Assembly (NCBI GenBank): GCA_949130495.1
Contig: OX422213.1
Location: 537,959,467-538,023,466, forward strand
Length of the DNA stretch: 64,000 nucleotides
From: Sambucus nigra
Lineage: Eukaryota; Streptophyta; Magnoliopsida; Dipsacales; Adoxaceae
Reading direction: 5' to 3'
Shown here: piece after piece, positions 45,542-58,956 of the stretch
Layout: every line of letters begins with the position of its first letter
Numbering within the stretch: the first letter of the stretch is position 1
The notes under the pieces: model-generated
Databases searched by the model: none
Told to the model about the DNA's origin: nothing
The model's input: only the letters and a program-made list of their open reading frames with translations
Program-made: the position numbers and the translations under genes

Positions 45542-48299
45542 TGTGACACCCCACCTAATTAATCCCGGGTGATCAGTCCTAAATCAAGTTAGAACATGTT
45601 TCTCATTTGGTCCATTCTTAGCATCACTGTCGTCTTATTAAATTACTAACCACCTAAGTGAGAAAAATAGGCTGGTGCCAATTTTTATCTTTCATTATTT
45701 AAACAAAAACCCATGCAGATAATAAAACAATATAACAATCACAAATAACTGAAATAATCATCCACAAGTAAAAGTAATTAACCGAATAAACCATCGGTCC
45801 AAATAATAAATCCCGAAAAGAAAAGAATGAACTCCCAACAAGTCTACTACAAATAAATGGAATGTGAGCAACATTCTCGAATAACTAATCATGAATTTCT
45901 ACATTAAGAATGAAGAATGAGGCGTCTATCAAAGCCCCGCAACATCCACATATGCTGCAGCAACGGATCCCTGGAATTAAGTCAAGGCTGGCGTCCCTGT
46001 GGCTGGACACCTAAAAGTGTTTTTAAAAGTTTTTATAGCAAGGGTTAGTACCCAAAAACATTTGAAAAACATTTAACAAATGATTAACTTGCAGTAATAA
46101 ATAAATATGCATGCTCTTCATATTTTAGTTAGTATCGCACTCTCTTGAGGACTTCCTTACCCCTCCTCTAATATACGCTAATAACGCTTTAACTAAATTA
46201 CCTAGTTATTCATCTCATGACTAGATAATTAACAGTTCCTTTATACCCACCCTACTCTAACTGAGTATGTAGTGTTTATGATTTTTAAGTTATTAGTAAC
46301 ATCAACTTAACTAAATCATTTAAATTCATATAACTTCTACACTTGTTATACATGTGAAATAACTCATATTTTTCATTAATAACCCGTATATAATTAATTA
46401 TCCAATTATATACTTAATATCATATTTCAGCATTCACAATCATACTGTAATATATTTAACAACTTGCATTCACCCGATTAAAATACTCACAGAATGTAAA
46501 TTCTATAAAGTGCTATCTCACTAGGTACAATCACATAGCCTAGTTATCCCAAGTCAGAATGTCACACCAACTTGATAAAAATAAATAATTGGAGGCGGTC
46601 ATATTCCTTCCCTGAAAGTGAGATGTCCCTTACCCATATAATGGACGCTATGACCTCTGGAATATACTCACCCTACTCCTCAAGCTAGGGGATTCATCCA
46701 CTACGCGCAACCTCCCCCTATAGCACTATAGTATAAAATATCTAATCACTGATATTAATGTACACACCATATATATATACTATCACATCCGTATAAATAT
46801 AAAAGTCCCGGCTATACCGTGCGGTAAATCCGTAACATAAGCCTATTAAATTTATCAAGAGTTTATGGTCCAACTCTAAATATTAATTAAATTGCACCTT
46901 AATTAATTAAGTTACTTTTGGTGTCGCCCCCACCATAAATTTGGACTTACTCTCGTAGCCCAAAATAAATTTACCCGAGTCAAAATCCCCGACTCTAATT
47001 TATTAGCCTCTGTCTAATTAAATTATTACATTTCGGCTTCGCTCAACCAAATTTTCTGCCTCAAACCCTAATTAATTTACCTACAATTAATTAGATTAAA
47101 CTCATGTATTTAATTTCTCAATAATTAATTACATAAGATTTTTATATGAATTTCCCCTTTTATATAATTAACTAGTGAAACTGCCAAGTTCTGCCGACCG
47201 TCGATCGATCGATCGAACATGTCTTCGTCTTCTTCGCGAAGACAGGACAGCCATGGACGGATTTTCTTAAACCCTAATTTCTTCTAACATGAATTACAAA
47301 CCTTTTTATCACAAGTACATATTAGAAACCTTAATAGGATCCCCCAGAAAGTCCACAACAATCATAATTCGTCCATAAACTACTGATTCATAATTTTTGG
47401 GAAAAATCTATCTTTATCCTTAAACACATTTACACCCAAATTTCTTCATCAAACTCGTTCTAATTTATCCGGATATCATTCTAACAGATACTAATCAATA
47501 TCCCAATATCAGATTTTTACATAAATCCTCATAAACTTCGTCAAATCAGATTAATATCTTCTTTTGTTTATCAAAACCCCCTGTTTATGCCATGAAACCC
47601 CAAACGAATTTTAATTCATTACATCACACAAATATGAATTGAAAGACAGATTTAATGCTATTGCAAGTTATTCACTTGCCTTAGGTTTTGTAGTGTCTGA
47701 ATTTGAGATGGACTCCAAGGTTGAAGATGACCTTAGTTGGTTCTTTTGAGATCCCCAAATGGCTTTGGCTGCTGTTAGGGTTTTCTAACCCTTAATTTCT
47801 TTTCTCTAATTAAACTCAGCCATGCCCTTACTTCTTTTTATCAGGTTAATTACCCAATTCCCGTTTTTTGACTAATGGGCCAAGCCCAAGTGACCTAAAT
47901 GCCCCCGAGTGGGCCCGACTATGTCTAAAAACGTCCCGTGACCCGTTTACTACCCCCGAGTACACTTTTTCGACTATCTCGGCCCATCCCAACTCAACTG
48001 TACACTCAGAATTTGCATTCGAATCAATTTATAAAAATACTTATCCCCCACCCAATATAGTCTATACCGACTTCCGGATGTGATAAGTACATACCTCGTC
48101 ATTAATACTCGAAACGACGTAATTACATTATTACTATTCACTTAGTAAATAAATTTCCCTAAATATTAGCCATTCAATCCCAGATTAATATTTATATATT
48201 ATTTTACCATAATTAATTCCTTAAATTACAACACACTAGTAATTTAGAATTTTCGAATTAATTAAATTTTTAAATGGACCAAAAATACGGGGTGTTACA
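45542..48299 (-). repeat. Tekay 5' LTR
   Basis: 2,758 bp, partner of 37,927-40,708. Contains TCGATCGATCGATCGA at about 47,200-47,216 without the second copy seen in the 3' LTR, and the matching 71-codon ORF at 47,868-48,083. Confidence 0.9.
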
Positions 48300-48308
48300 A
48301 CGAAGAGC

Positions 48309-49589
48309 TGATCTACATAAAAAAGTCAATTTTTTATTTTTTTCAAATTAATTATAAAACTTTAAACTAATTAATCCCAAATTAAAACTTTGCACCAATT
48401 TTAAATTGAATTTTTGTGTTAAATCGATTTACCAAATTTTATCCTTTTAGCCTAAAATATGCATCTAGGTGATAGCATATAAAATAAATAAAGTAATCAT
48501 ACAACACGTTGATGTAGGAGGAAACCCCATAATGGAAAAAACGTCGAACGACCCAGCCACACCAATCACTATAATAAGGAAATACAAAAGTCGACAAATG
48601 AATTATGATAGAGACCCGACGACCTCACAAGCCTTGACCCATCTTCGATCTTCAACCTCTTCTCCATAATGCAATGAAAGAGTCCACTCATACAATCTGT
48701 CAAAACATGTGAGTCCACACATGCCTCGGTATCCATGGAACGGACTCATCAACAATCTATGGATACAAAACATAGAATCCACCATTTTTTCACCGCAACA
48801 ACACACCACGGAGTACACCGTGTGTAAACAACAAATTAAGTGCAGAGTCCATCGCACAAAATGAATCTTTATCAAGATGATGAGGGAAAGAAACTATAGT
48901 GCCCTCAAAACAAGATCTCAAAGCATAGAAAGATAAAAACTTGGATATTTAAGCTCTTTGGGTGAAACTAGAGCTTTTGGATAGGTATATGAAAATATTT
49001 TTCACCAAAAGTTCTCTAAAAATTAATACCCGCCCCCCTTTATATAAAAAACATGAAATTAGAGGCGGCAAAATTTTTGTGGCATCTCGTTCGAAGGAAC
49101 GTAAACCTCATTCGAATGAACACATGATCTCGTTCAAATCAACTTTGAAGGAGCTTCGAATGTATAACCTATTGAACCAGAAGTTCCTCATTTAATGTTC
49201 ATGGGAAGTTCCTTCTAACAAAATCAACATCTCGTTTAAGCAAACGATTAATCTCATTTGACCGAACCAAAAACAATTTTTTTTCCTTTTGAAAAACATT
49301 TTAAAAACAACTCCAAATAGTTTTGTAAAAATAAAACACCCAAAACTAAATTTCAATGGATCATAATTCATATGAATTCATACCTGAGAGATCCTCAAAA
49401 TCACGGAGATAAAATGTGGCACAAAACACAACATGATGTGAAATATCTTAAGTTTTATGCTACGTATTCATCGAACACGTCATAGACTTGAAAGGTCAAC
49501 AACTCAAAGCCTAGCTTATGAGTCAAAATGTTTTGTTTGGAATTAACCTAATAGATACAAATTGACTCAATTAGAAATTTGTCCTTATA
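48309..49589 (-). mobile_element. copia element C: 5' LTR copy
   Basis: Begins (minus strand) TATAAGGACAAATTTC at 49,589, a mutated form of the family start, and ends near 48,309 next to the Tekay target site. It shares with copia A/B LTRs the AATGGAAAAA, TTAAATTGAATTT and TCGTTCGAAxG blocks, and with 4,087-5,082 most of its right half. No clear PBS remains next to it. Confidence 0.65.
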
Positions 49590-50488
49590 CTAAGGTTTTG
49601 AATCTCCACATTTTCCTTTTCATTATATATAAATAAAAACCCATTTTTAAAACCCCGCATTCCCAGTAATAAATAAAGTCATTTTTGAAATCCATTTCTG
49701 ACATAAACTGATAAAAGCGAGACAAGGACGATGAGTCCCTCTTCTAAAATAAAACCAATTCTAAATCTGTCAACAGATATAAGACAAAAGCCTCGAGCTC
49801 CACCAACTTATAAGCAACCGCTTTCGCAACCTCATTGATTTCTTCGACTCCATCATCAACATTACCTCAATCCAAATCCTAAAATGCTTGTTTCCTGGTG
49901 TCTTTAGGAGTGATAGTGGTAGTTTTATATAAAGAGGATAGAACATGTGGTTTTAAGATAATGGTGGCTTGGGGAGCGATGGTTGGGGTTATAGGAGTGC
50001 CGAGTTTTTGTGATTTGATGGTTGTGGGAATGACGGTGGTGATTTTGGGACGGTTGGATTAGAGTTTACTATGGACCTAACATAGCTTTGGTATTTTCTG
50101 AGTTTTGAAATGGTTGATTTTATTTTATTTTTGTCGTATTTTGGTTTTGAAATGTGCTCATGAAAGGGTATTTTAATCATATTCAAACCGAAATCCTAAA
50201 AACCAAACTTTTGGGTTTATTTTAAAGAGCTTAATAGTTTAGGGGCTAATTTTTCAGTTATGTTTTTAGGGGGTGACCCATAAACCCTAGATAGTTAGGG
50301 GGTTTGGCATAATTTATCCTAAAATTAAGTACCAATTTTAAAAGATAACTTCCTTTTCAAGAAACAAATCCAAAAGGTTTATGTGATAAATTATTTTATC
50401 AGTATTATAATTTTTTCAATATTATGTTCTTATCAAGACAATTGATTCTAATAATGTGAAAAGGTAAAATTATTGATATAATATCGAA
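49590..50488. other. non-coding stretch
   Basis: No gene or transposon end recognised. G/T-rich sequence near 49,910-50,060 and AT-rich flanks. Confidence 0.5.
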
Positions 50489-50986
50489 TGTACGATGAAA
50501 AATCCACTAAGAGGGAAAACGTATCGGGCCTAAGTGAACGACATATGTACTATGGTATATGTGGGGTCAAGAATTGCATTAGCACATGCGCAGTCACGTG
50601 AGCCCATAATTAATAAAGACTCCAATTCATAGAAGAATCCTTCGACACCATCACTTGCGACGGTTGATCATGATAAAGGATAACTCTGAACTCTTAGGAA
50701 TAGCTATGAACGGGGCTTAAGACTCTTATAAGTTTCCTTATAAATGTAACACCACTCCACATGAGAGGGGAAGATATCATTATAATATCAACCAATATTA
50801 TAACTCTGTCGACCTAAGTTATTAAGTAGCAAAATAACAAACTCTAACACCCTGTGGACGTAGGCACATTGCTGAACGATGTACATCTTGTGTTGTGTGG
50901 TGTGATCTCATTATTTATTGTTATTATTATTCTTACTTGGCTTGTGCGCGTTGAATACCATCACCTGTAGAAAATTACCACCTACA
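50489..50986 (+). repeat. gypsy LTR (about 0.5 kb), decayed
   Basis: Ends CCACCTACA followed by a PBS-like ATTGGCTTGTCTGTGAGAA. It contains a TTATAAAT TATA box at about 50,739 and a GTTGTGTGGTGTGATCTC region. The start TGTACGATG is a guess and no partner LTR is in the window. Confidence 0.45.
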
Positions 50987-51006
50987 ATTGGCTTGTCTGT
51001 GAGAAT
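50987..51006 (+). promoter_or_regulatory. degenerate gypsy primer-binding site
   Basis: ATTGGCTTGTCTGTGAGAAT resembles the common plant gypsy start ATTGGCGCCGTCTGTGGGAA with several substitutions. Confidence 0.5.
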
Positions 51007-51039
51007 GATCTAAGTACTTTGCACTAGAAAATTTTCTAA

Positions 51040-51867
51040 TCTGTCTCACTCACCGAGCCAAGATCATCAAAATCATGATGACAAAAAGGATCATCACCTG
51101 TATAGTCACGGCGATCAGGAGGGTCACCACCAGGACTATGACATTCATGATGACCAGGAGGGCAGTCAGTCGTTTCCTCCATCCTAAAGGGTTAGATATG
51201 AGATTAACGAATATTACAAATCTATTGATACAAGCTGTAATCCTCAATTAGAAAGGACAGTCGAGGGTGACGGGCTTGAGTGATATAATTAGATCTCAAG
51301 GATTAATGATAACTATGAGAAATGTTTACAAGATGAATAGGTTGCTAATCGACACCAACAAAGGCAGAATGTTCCACTCTAATGACGCCTAGGGAAGTTA
51401 GAAAAAGAGACCCATTGGGAAAGCATAAGCATGGCTATAGGTCATGTAAGCGTGGCCATAGGTCACACAATCCTAGTCCTTAGATGAGCAGAGATAACCG
51501 AGGAGGGAGCAATCAATGACAGAAGGAATATCCTCCTCTCTAGAAGTCATGTGGAAGAAGAACCCATTATGATGAACGGTGAAGAGAAAGAGAGCTATTT
51601 GATTTCATCAGGAGGGAGGTGGATATACAACCTGCGCATCAAGGAGCGTGAATGACCAAAAATCTCATGAGAAGAGCCATTGTCTTTCAAATGAAATCGC
51701 CTTTCAGCCAAGCTAGAGAAGAGTTTGAACCTCCCACGAAATTTACGACCTCACTATTCAAAATTTACGAAGGGAAGACGGATACCATTGACCATATCTG
51801 GAAGTATCGCCAAGCCTCGGTGATATGGAACAACAAGGGGAGTATAATGTTTAAGTCCCAAATATAA
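51040..51867 (+). pseudogene. gypsy gag fragment
   Basis: Plus-strand remnant. It opens with a His/Asp/Gln-rich stretch (HQNHDDKKDHH near 51,070) and ends with a readable gag core at 51,652-51,867 (SPFSQAREEFEPPTKFTT, FKIYEGKTDTIDHIWKYRQA). Plant gypsy gags have PPxxF..P.xxxYDGxxDPxxH at this place, so this is the front of gag. Many stops lie between. It belongs with the LTR and PBS just upstream. Nothing of pol follows. Confidence 0.6.
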
Positions 51868-54563
51868 CTCTGATTTCATGCAAGTTTTTTTAACACGTAT
51901 ATATAATCAAAACTATGAAAACTTTCTATTATTTGACATGATCAGATTTTAATACATGTGGAAGTTAAGGATTAAATAAATTTGATTTTTCTTAAAGGAT
52001 TAAATAAATTTGATTTTTCTTATTATCAAAATAACAATTTTTATTATTATATAATTTTATATGATAATTCTTTCAATATCCAGTATGATGAATTATTAAA
52101 AATCAAGAAAATAAATCATATAATAAGTCTAATCACACATTAAAGGAGATCAGGCAATGAAGATTGACATGTGTGATTTTTTATGTTGTATAACTCTACC
52201 GTATTACAGAAACCTCCGCAACCCCCTCTACGGGACAACCAAACAAAATAAATCCATTATAACAAATGAAATTTACATGTTATAATAAATGATATATCTA
52301 AAACACCAACAGTAAAATTATATCTATCTAGGCTCGATTCCTAGGAATTACTATGATTATAGAATCTCTGTTTCTATATTTTCAGTTTTAAATCATTTTT
52401 ATCATTTTTCTTTTCACTAAAACATATTCAAGAAATTCCAGAAAAGAAAAATAAAACATGCATGTGCCTAAGGAAATTTTTTTCCTAAAAACATTAGAGA
52501 AATTATCACTATAATCATAAATAGACAATATGCAATATTAAAGAAATAAGTAAATAGATATCATCATTTTAATTTTGGAAAATTTATTTCTATGTTAAGG
52601 TATAACACTAAACATGGAGATAAAAAATATTTGCTCACTCATAAATGTGTTCCCACTCTCTTTTTAAAAATATAAATTAGAAATATGAGATAAGTGTTAA
52701 AATTGAGTTTAAAAATTATTTTTATCCCATCTTAAAAATATCACCCAAAAACTAACTATCATGATTTAACATTAAAATCAAGGTTATTTTTCAAAGGTTG
52801 ATGTTACTCCCAAATTGAAGAGAAAATAGATTTACAAAAGATATTCAATAAACATTTTAGATCCGGAGAGAAATCTTATTTTAAACAATATATACATTTT
52901 TTAACACAAAATCAGACTATTAGATCTTTACAAATATTTAATATAAAAATCATATCTAACACTATGAGAGTTTAGTTTCGATAAAAACATATTTTAATAT
53001 TTAAGCACAAGATTCTCTACTTTAACACAATATATCATTTTCTTTATAAGAAGATATTTTGTCTAAGATCATTGAGAGTTTCAAATCAACAACTATATTT
53101 TAAGGTTAAAACTGAAATCAAACAATATATTATCTCTCTATTTCTCATAATATTTCTCTCTATCGCTCACCATACTCTCAAAGAATATGTAATGACCGTC
53201 TTTTTTTCTCACTGTAGACTTTTGTTTGACTAACCTTAACACAATGCATATGAGGTTTATATAGTAAGGATTGGAAGATTCAGTTACATATCTAAAATAA
53301 AGGGTCAATATTGAATTTATAAAAGGTTCTAATCCTAAGGCTAGAAATTGTGCTTACAATATAAGCTACTACTTCTAATGGGTTACTAAATATATTAAAC
53401 CTACAGGAGCTGATTAACTAAATCAAGACTGATATTACAAGAGAGTTAAACCGCTTAAAATATTACATGAAAAATCATAGCTAGTATAGAGTATTTACCA
53501 ACGCTCTCTAACAGATATAATTGTTTATTGATCTAACGGTAAAAATAGAAGGAAATGTGTGGCTCAAACCGAAAGAAACATGTATAAATTAATTAACCAA
53601 CACATAATATCCTAATCTAAAGGGTATAAAGATTAAACTGGTAATCTCTAAAAACCAATGGCTAAGAAAGGTTTCCAACGAAACTAATGTAAATCCCATG
53701 ACAACGACTAGGAATCGAATCTGACGAGAGAAAGTCAGGTTATGAAATCTTTTTGGTTGGTCAAAGTACCACATGGATATACAATTAAGCCATCCGATCT
53801 CAAGAATAATCAAGGGATACAATAAATTCTCAATTATGTGAGTGAGAGAAAGTACACATTGTGTTTCTTTTAAAAAAAAACTTGTGCACAAATGACATTT
53901 TATCGATATAAAAAATGTTTAAAAATCCATTTATAATTTAGATAAATTTCAAAAAAATATTTAAAGAATTGGGAAATTAATTTAAAATAGAAATTCATCA
54001 ATATTGATTTTTGAAAAATTATTTTAGACACATAATCAAATATATCTAAATGAAATGCATGTGTGTCTAAAATGTGTAAATTTGCAATAAGATATGTGCA
54101 TCCACATGGTTTTTTACCCTTTACTTTTACTCGGATATGAACGTAGATCGAATCTTTTGTCTTGAATACTCTTGGAGAGTTGAGATTATGTACCGATAAG
54201 AGAGACCTCAAACTAAAAAAAATGTTTTTGCCTAGTTGAAACTTTAGTGTGTTTCATAATGTGCCGCATACTTCCCTCGAGTTTTGTAGACATTGCCCAG
54301 AAGTGGTTCGAGAAATTACCACACTGATCGATCACTTGATTTAAGAAACTCATAACGACCATTACGACCAGGTTTATCACAAGCAACACCCATCCATGGA
54401 TGGGCTAGCTTCTTATGATAAAAAAAAAATCTTATGAAATTCTTTGAGAGTACACAAGAGATACTGGTAGGTGTATAACGAAATGGAATATTGCATCGAG
54501 AGGGTCGTGGTGGCTTCTCTCAAGATTCGTCTATCGAGCAGCTCCATGCTCCATTAATCCCTT
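51868..54563. other. long AT-rich non-coding stretch
   Basis: No gene, terminal repeat or domain seen in 2.7 kb. Short ORFs at 53,589-53,891 and 53,900-54,211 (minus) have no recognisable features. A short exact repeat (TTAAATAAATTTGATTTTTCTTA) occurs twice at 51,974-52,022. Confidence 0.6.
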
Positions 54564-56087
54564 TGTAACACCTTGTATTTCTAAAGTATTTTAAATTACA
54601 CGAGTGCTTGTAATTTTAATTTGACCAAAAAATAAATTGACTAGTATAAATATTAATTGTAAAATAGAAAGGATTAATATTTATGTATATTTATATTTAC
54701 TCGTGTGATAATTAAATAATATCGTATTGAATTATGTTACATCGTGAGTTAAAGCGACGAGTTTATCAATATTTCATTCGAGACATGCGATTAGAGTAGT
54801 GTCGAGCATGAGATGGAATTTTATATTAGGTGACTCGGATGGTAGTTTTGAGCGCACCGATGGTTTGGATTGGGTCGAAATATTCCATAATAAGTACTTA
54901 GGGGTTAGAATTAGGTTCTGGATTTTTTTAGACTAAGTGGACGCCATGGGATCGTATATGAGTCATTTTACTTAGAGGGACTGACCCTATTTCGGTATTA
55001 GTGTGTTTTAGGTTAATATTTAATCAAGTTGTATAGAAGATGGCTGATACTTATACACCCAAAGAGGCTAGGGTTTTAGAGAAAGTGAGAAAAATGAAGA
55101 GAAAGGGAGCAAAAAAAAGGAAAAGAGGATCTGAGGAGAAGAGTTAGTATTTTCGGGTTGAAGAACATCATCAAAAGAAGGGTTTCATATAAGATAATCT
55201 CAAAACTCATCATTTTAAAAGCAAGTATTTACTTTCTTTTCATGCAACCTGGTGCAGAATAACACGGTTTTTAGGTTGGGAAAATTAAGGAAATTCGAGT
55301 TTTGAATTATATAAATGATAAGAGATGAAGCTAAGAACGTTTTTATGATGAATCTGATGTAAATCTATTATAAAACATAAGTTTTTTGATAAATTAAGAA
55401 TAAAAAAACCAAATCCTAAAACTAGGATTTACTAAGGCATGATTTCTTGATTAAATTCGTTAGTCAGGGAATTAGACGTTGTTTCGGGTTAGTTTTACAT
55501 AGAAAATTATTGGTTTATGTTTGTGAATGGTTTAAATTTCATGTATGGGAATTTGGTGTAGTTAAGGACCACCATGGATGAAGAGGGGGAGGAAAAATCC
55601 CATCAAAAGTTCATTCTGGAAGCCCACAAATCGAACTGCTTCGTTGGGTGGAGTGAACCGGTTCACTAATCGAATCATTTTGGTCTAGAGAAAGAACCGG
55701 TTCGATTCTTCTGGCTTTACACGCTTGACTTATGTTTGTTTTTTGAGTTGTTTGAGGATTAGGCATGGAATTTTGGGTCCGGAGATGAGTTTAGGTTTTC
55801 AGGAATTTAATTTGAGGATTAGGAAGTGTCATAGACTAACCGGGGATGAATTCCATGTAAGAATATTCATGACTAAGCGAGTAAATGTTCATGGGTAGGA
55901 ATCGGTAAATCGAGTTAGGATTTTGGGATGGATAGGCTAGTGCTTTGTTAAAATAACATGTTGGTCAAAAGTATATAATTAGAAAGCTAAACTATAAGTA
56001 AGGGAATACTTAGGTAAGATCAGGAAGTCGGATTAGACTGTGGGATTTGGTAGCCTAGTGCTATAAGAGATATTATGCACATTAGCC

Positions 56088-56092
<5 letters not shown>

Positions 56093-56142
<50 letters not shown>
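56093..56142. repeat. (TA)25 microsatellite
   Basis: Pure TA run inside the LTR. Confidence 0.95.
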
Positions 56143-56143
<1 letters not shown>

Positions 56144-56882
56144 GTATCGAGTGTGACCAGTATGTATATGTTTATGTGTTATTGATTTATGTGAACATAC
56201 CTACTCTAATATGCTATCGCGGGAGGTTGTGGGTAGTGGGTGATCTATCCTGACATTGACCAGCAGGTTTTAGATTGTTTTCCCAAGTAATAGTATTATT
56301 TCATGACCACTATTCATATATGATGATAAGTGTTAATTTTGAGTCCAGTTGGGTGTGATGTGGTATGGTTAAGACCCACGGATATATATATTTATGACCT
56401 CCTCATTATGTGTTTGCAATTTGGGATCGGTGGTGAGATTTCGACCCGGCGGTCCATGAGTGGTACGTGATGTACCTGGTACTTGATAGCATACTAGGGA
56501 TGCATCTAGGAGTTCCAACTCGAGGATGCTATGTATATATATAAAGAGTGATATATGCATATATATTTAAATGATTGTGTGAACATCAAAGTATAACTAG
56601 TGTATGGTCACTCTGCTTATGCATCGAGACAAACATAATTGAGAAACCCGAAGTTATAGTTTACAAATTAATTACGTAGTATATAGTATGGGGTATCGTA
56701 TGGGCGGTACAGTTGGGCTGGATAGTTAGCGGATCAAAGTAGATTAAGGATAGTTATACAAAAAAGGCAGGGTAGCATAACTAGGTGAATTAAAATATAC
56801 GCGTTAGGTGCTCACTGTAGATAAGGGGTGAGTATAATCGCATGCGAGTGCGACACCGGGTGAACATGGATATTTCTTGCTA

Positions 56883-56883
<1 letters not shown>

Positions 56884-56949
<66 letters not shown>
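56884..56949. repeat. (ATT)22 microsatellite
   Basis: Pure ATT run inside the LTR. Confidence 0.95.
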
Positions 56950-56950
<1 letters not shown>

Positions 56951-57512
56951 CATTTAAATACTTTCAACTATTTTTCAAATGTGTTGGGCTATGACCCGTT
57001 TAAAAAATATTTATAAAACCTTTTAGATGATTAGCCACATGTTTGCTAGGGATAGTCATTCCATTCCAGTCAGACGATGCTGCAACAGCTATGTATGCCT
57101 GCAGGACTTGATTAGATGCTTCACTCATTTCTATCTAGACAAGACTTTCGTTTAGTTTAGTATTTATTTTGTGTCAATGTTGCCCACAGTTGGACAGTTT
57201 TTTATTAGATATTATTTTCATTAAGTCGGCTGAGTATATAGATTATTGTATTCTGTATACCGAGAGTTATTTCGATTTATTTATTCATGCTATCAATATT
57301 CTTACGTTTCAATCACCGTGGATGTTTATATTTATATTGTGTAATGATTTCATGTGTGCATGTTAATAAGATTTAAAATATAAAATAGACTTAATAGGTT
57401 GTTTGTTTAATTAAATTTTTTCGACAGTGAAGCTAAGAATGAATCAAATATTATTCCCATTTAATTTAATAAAGGTTTGATCAACTATTATTAAAAAAGG
57501 TGGGGTGTCACA

Positions 57513-57532
57513 GACAACATGAGAGCATTAAG
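57513..57532 (+). promoter_or_regulatory. mutated tRNA-Met primer-binding site
   Basis: GACAACATGAGAGCATTAAG aligns with GATGGTATCAGAGCATTAGG, the form used by Tekay elements. Confidence 0.5.
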
Positions 57533-57698
57533 TTATATTGTTCTTAATATTTGTACAGACTTGCTAGTTTTTCAGCGTAATGTTCTTTGATATAAAGCCC
57601 TATTATTGGGATTTTTGCAATCTTAATTGCGCTTTTACGTTCGTCGGCTATTGTATATGGTAGAAGTGAATCACATACAAATTTGGTTTGGTTTCAGA

Positions 57699-58956
57699 TG
57701 CCAAATAACAAGAGAGGATGTCCAGCTGGAGGCCTAGCCGGAGCCACAAGCCAATCAGGGAATGGTGACAACTATAGAGGTTAAAGCTTCGACGGTTAAT
57801 GCCGCGATGACTGACATAGCATAATAACTACCCTAAGCACAACCACAATAACCAATGGCAGCAGTTCAGGCTCACTCGGTGCCATCTATTTCGGAGAAAA
57901 TCAAAGAGGCCTTCCATAAGAGCCATTCGTCAGAGATCCAGGAGAGCGTGAATGTTAATGCCACCAGCAAGGGGAAGAAATACATCTAGAGGAATCTATG
58001 CATGGTTGAGTGAAGTGACACTCAAAGTAGATATTGACTACTTTCAAACTAGTGGAGTAGCATTGCAATGGTGGGAGCCTGACACCACTTCTGGGGAGAG
58101 AGACGCCATGACCATTCTAGAGTTTTTTTGCAATTTTACCGCAAGTTCTTCCCATCAGCCACCCGGACTGAGATAAGGAGGAAGTTCCTAGATCTGGCGT
58201 AGGAAGGCCGAACAGTGGCCGAATATAAGGAAGATTTCACATGTCTGGCTAACTTTATGTGAGATGAGGTGGACACCGAAGAGAAAATTGTCCTTAAGTT
58301 TAATGATGAACTCACTTGGAGGATTTTCCCATATTTCTTGGGAAATTTGGCATTGCGGACTTATGTTAATGTCATCATTGCTGCACTTTTACACTGCCAA
58401 AGATCACCGCTTCTACCTAAAGGGAACAAAGAGAGTTAGGATGTCTATCCAGTAGGATAAGATTGCAGGTAGAAGTTTCAGCGGGGCTCCACAACAAAAA
58501 GGTAGGCAGTATGAGCGAGATTCCCACCAAGGGGACTCGGGAAAGAGATAGAGGCCGAATAAGGATAGTTATAGGCAGGGAGAACCAAAATGGAAGCTAG
58601 TAGGGTTACAGATATTAGGGCCAGTATGTCCATAGACAAAGGCAACCTTGTTAGGGTCAGTAGGGCCAGAGGTAGGGAAATTTCACAGGGAGGTGTTTCG
58701 CATGTGGAGATTAGGGCCACATGCGGCGTGGATGTCCGAGAAGGGATAGGGGTCAGGAGTTGGGTGCCAAGTATGGATAATATTCGAGGCAGTATCTAGA
58801 CCCACCAGTAGTTTCAGCATTACCACCTCCGTAGGGGAAGGGGTATTTTGGGCATGTGTACCACATTCGTGGACCAGTTGAACAGCTAGCGCCATAAGTA
58901 ATTGAGGGTATGTTTTCTATCCATGGATACATGGGGATATTTTTGTGTGACACGGG
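57699..58956 (+). pseudogene. Tekay-like gag and start of protease
   Basis: ATG 57,699 (MPNNKRGCPAGG) opens gag. The core is read across stops and shifts as AVQAHSVPSI, ALQWW near 58,063, RKFFPSATRTEIRRKFLDLA, AEYKEDFTCLANF and LLHCQ. A CCHC knuckle (58,691-58,732) reads CFACGD, a TAG stop, then GHMRRGC, so a nonsense codon sits inside the zinc finger. Protease begins GMFSIHGYMGIFLCDTG and is interrupted within its active-site triplet by the O2 LTR. The equivalent start in the intact Tekay is [16 protein letters not shown]. Confidence 0.75.

Larger units (their letters stand above)
37927..48299 (-). mobile_element. Tekay-type chromovirus, complete structure
   Basis: A 10,373-bp element with 2.8-kb LTRs (TGTAACAC...GGTGTCACA on the minus strand), tRNA-Met PBS, full gag-pol and PPT. 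The flanks ACGGA (37,922-37,926) and ACGAA (48,300-48,304) are a target duplication with one mismatch. LTRs look about 97 percent alike over the first 220 bp, making it the youngest large insertion here. It sits inside copia C, between the 5' LTR and gag. Confidence 0.9.
54564..57512 (+). repeat. Tekay-like 5' LTR
   Basis: TGTAACACCTTGTATTTC to GGTGGGGTGTCACA, 2,949 bp, with a (TA)n run (56,093-56,142) and an (ATT)22 run (56,884-56,949). Confidence 0.8.
54564..58956 (+). mobile_element. Tekay-like chromovirus 5' half, cut by O2
   Basis: A 5' LTR, mutated PBS, gag and the first codons of protease, then the O2 LTR. It is a different, older subfamily from 37,927-48,299, since its LTR sequence is only alike at the ends. 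The remainder must lie beyond the right edge if O2 is intact. Confidence 0.8.

Noticed and set aside
53589..54211. two minus-strand ORFs of about 100 codons as host genes
   Set aside because: AT-driven composition, no domain, no splice or promoter context, in a stretch full of AT-rich low-complexity sequence.
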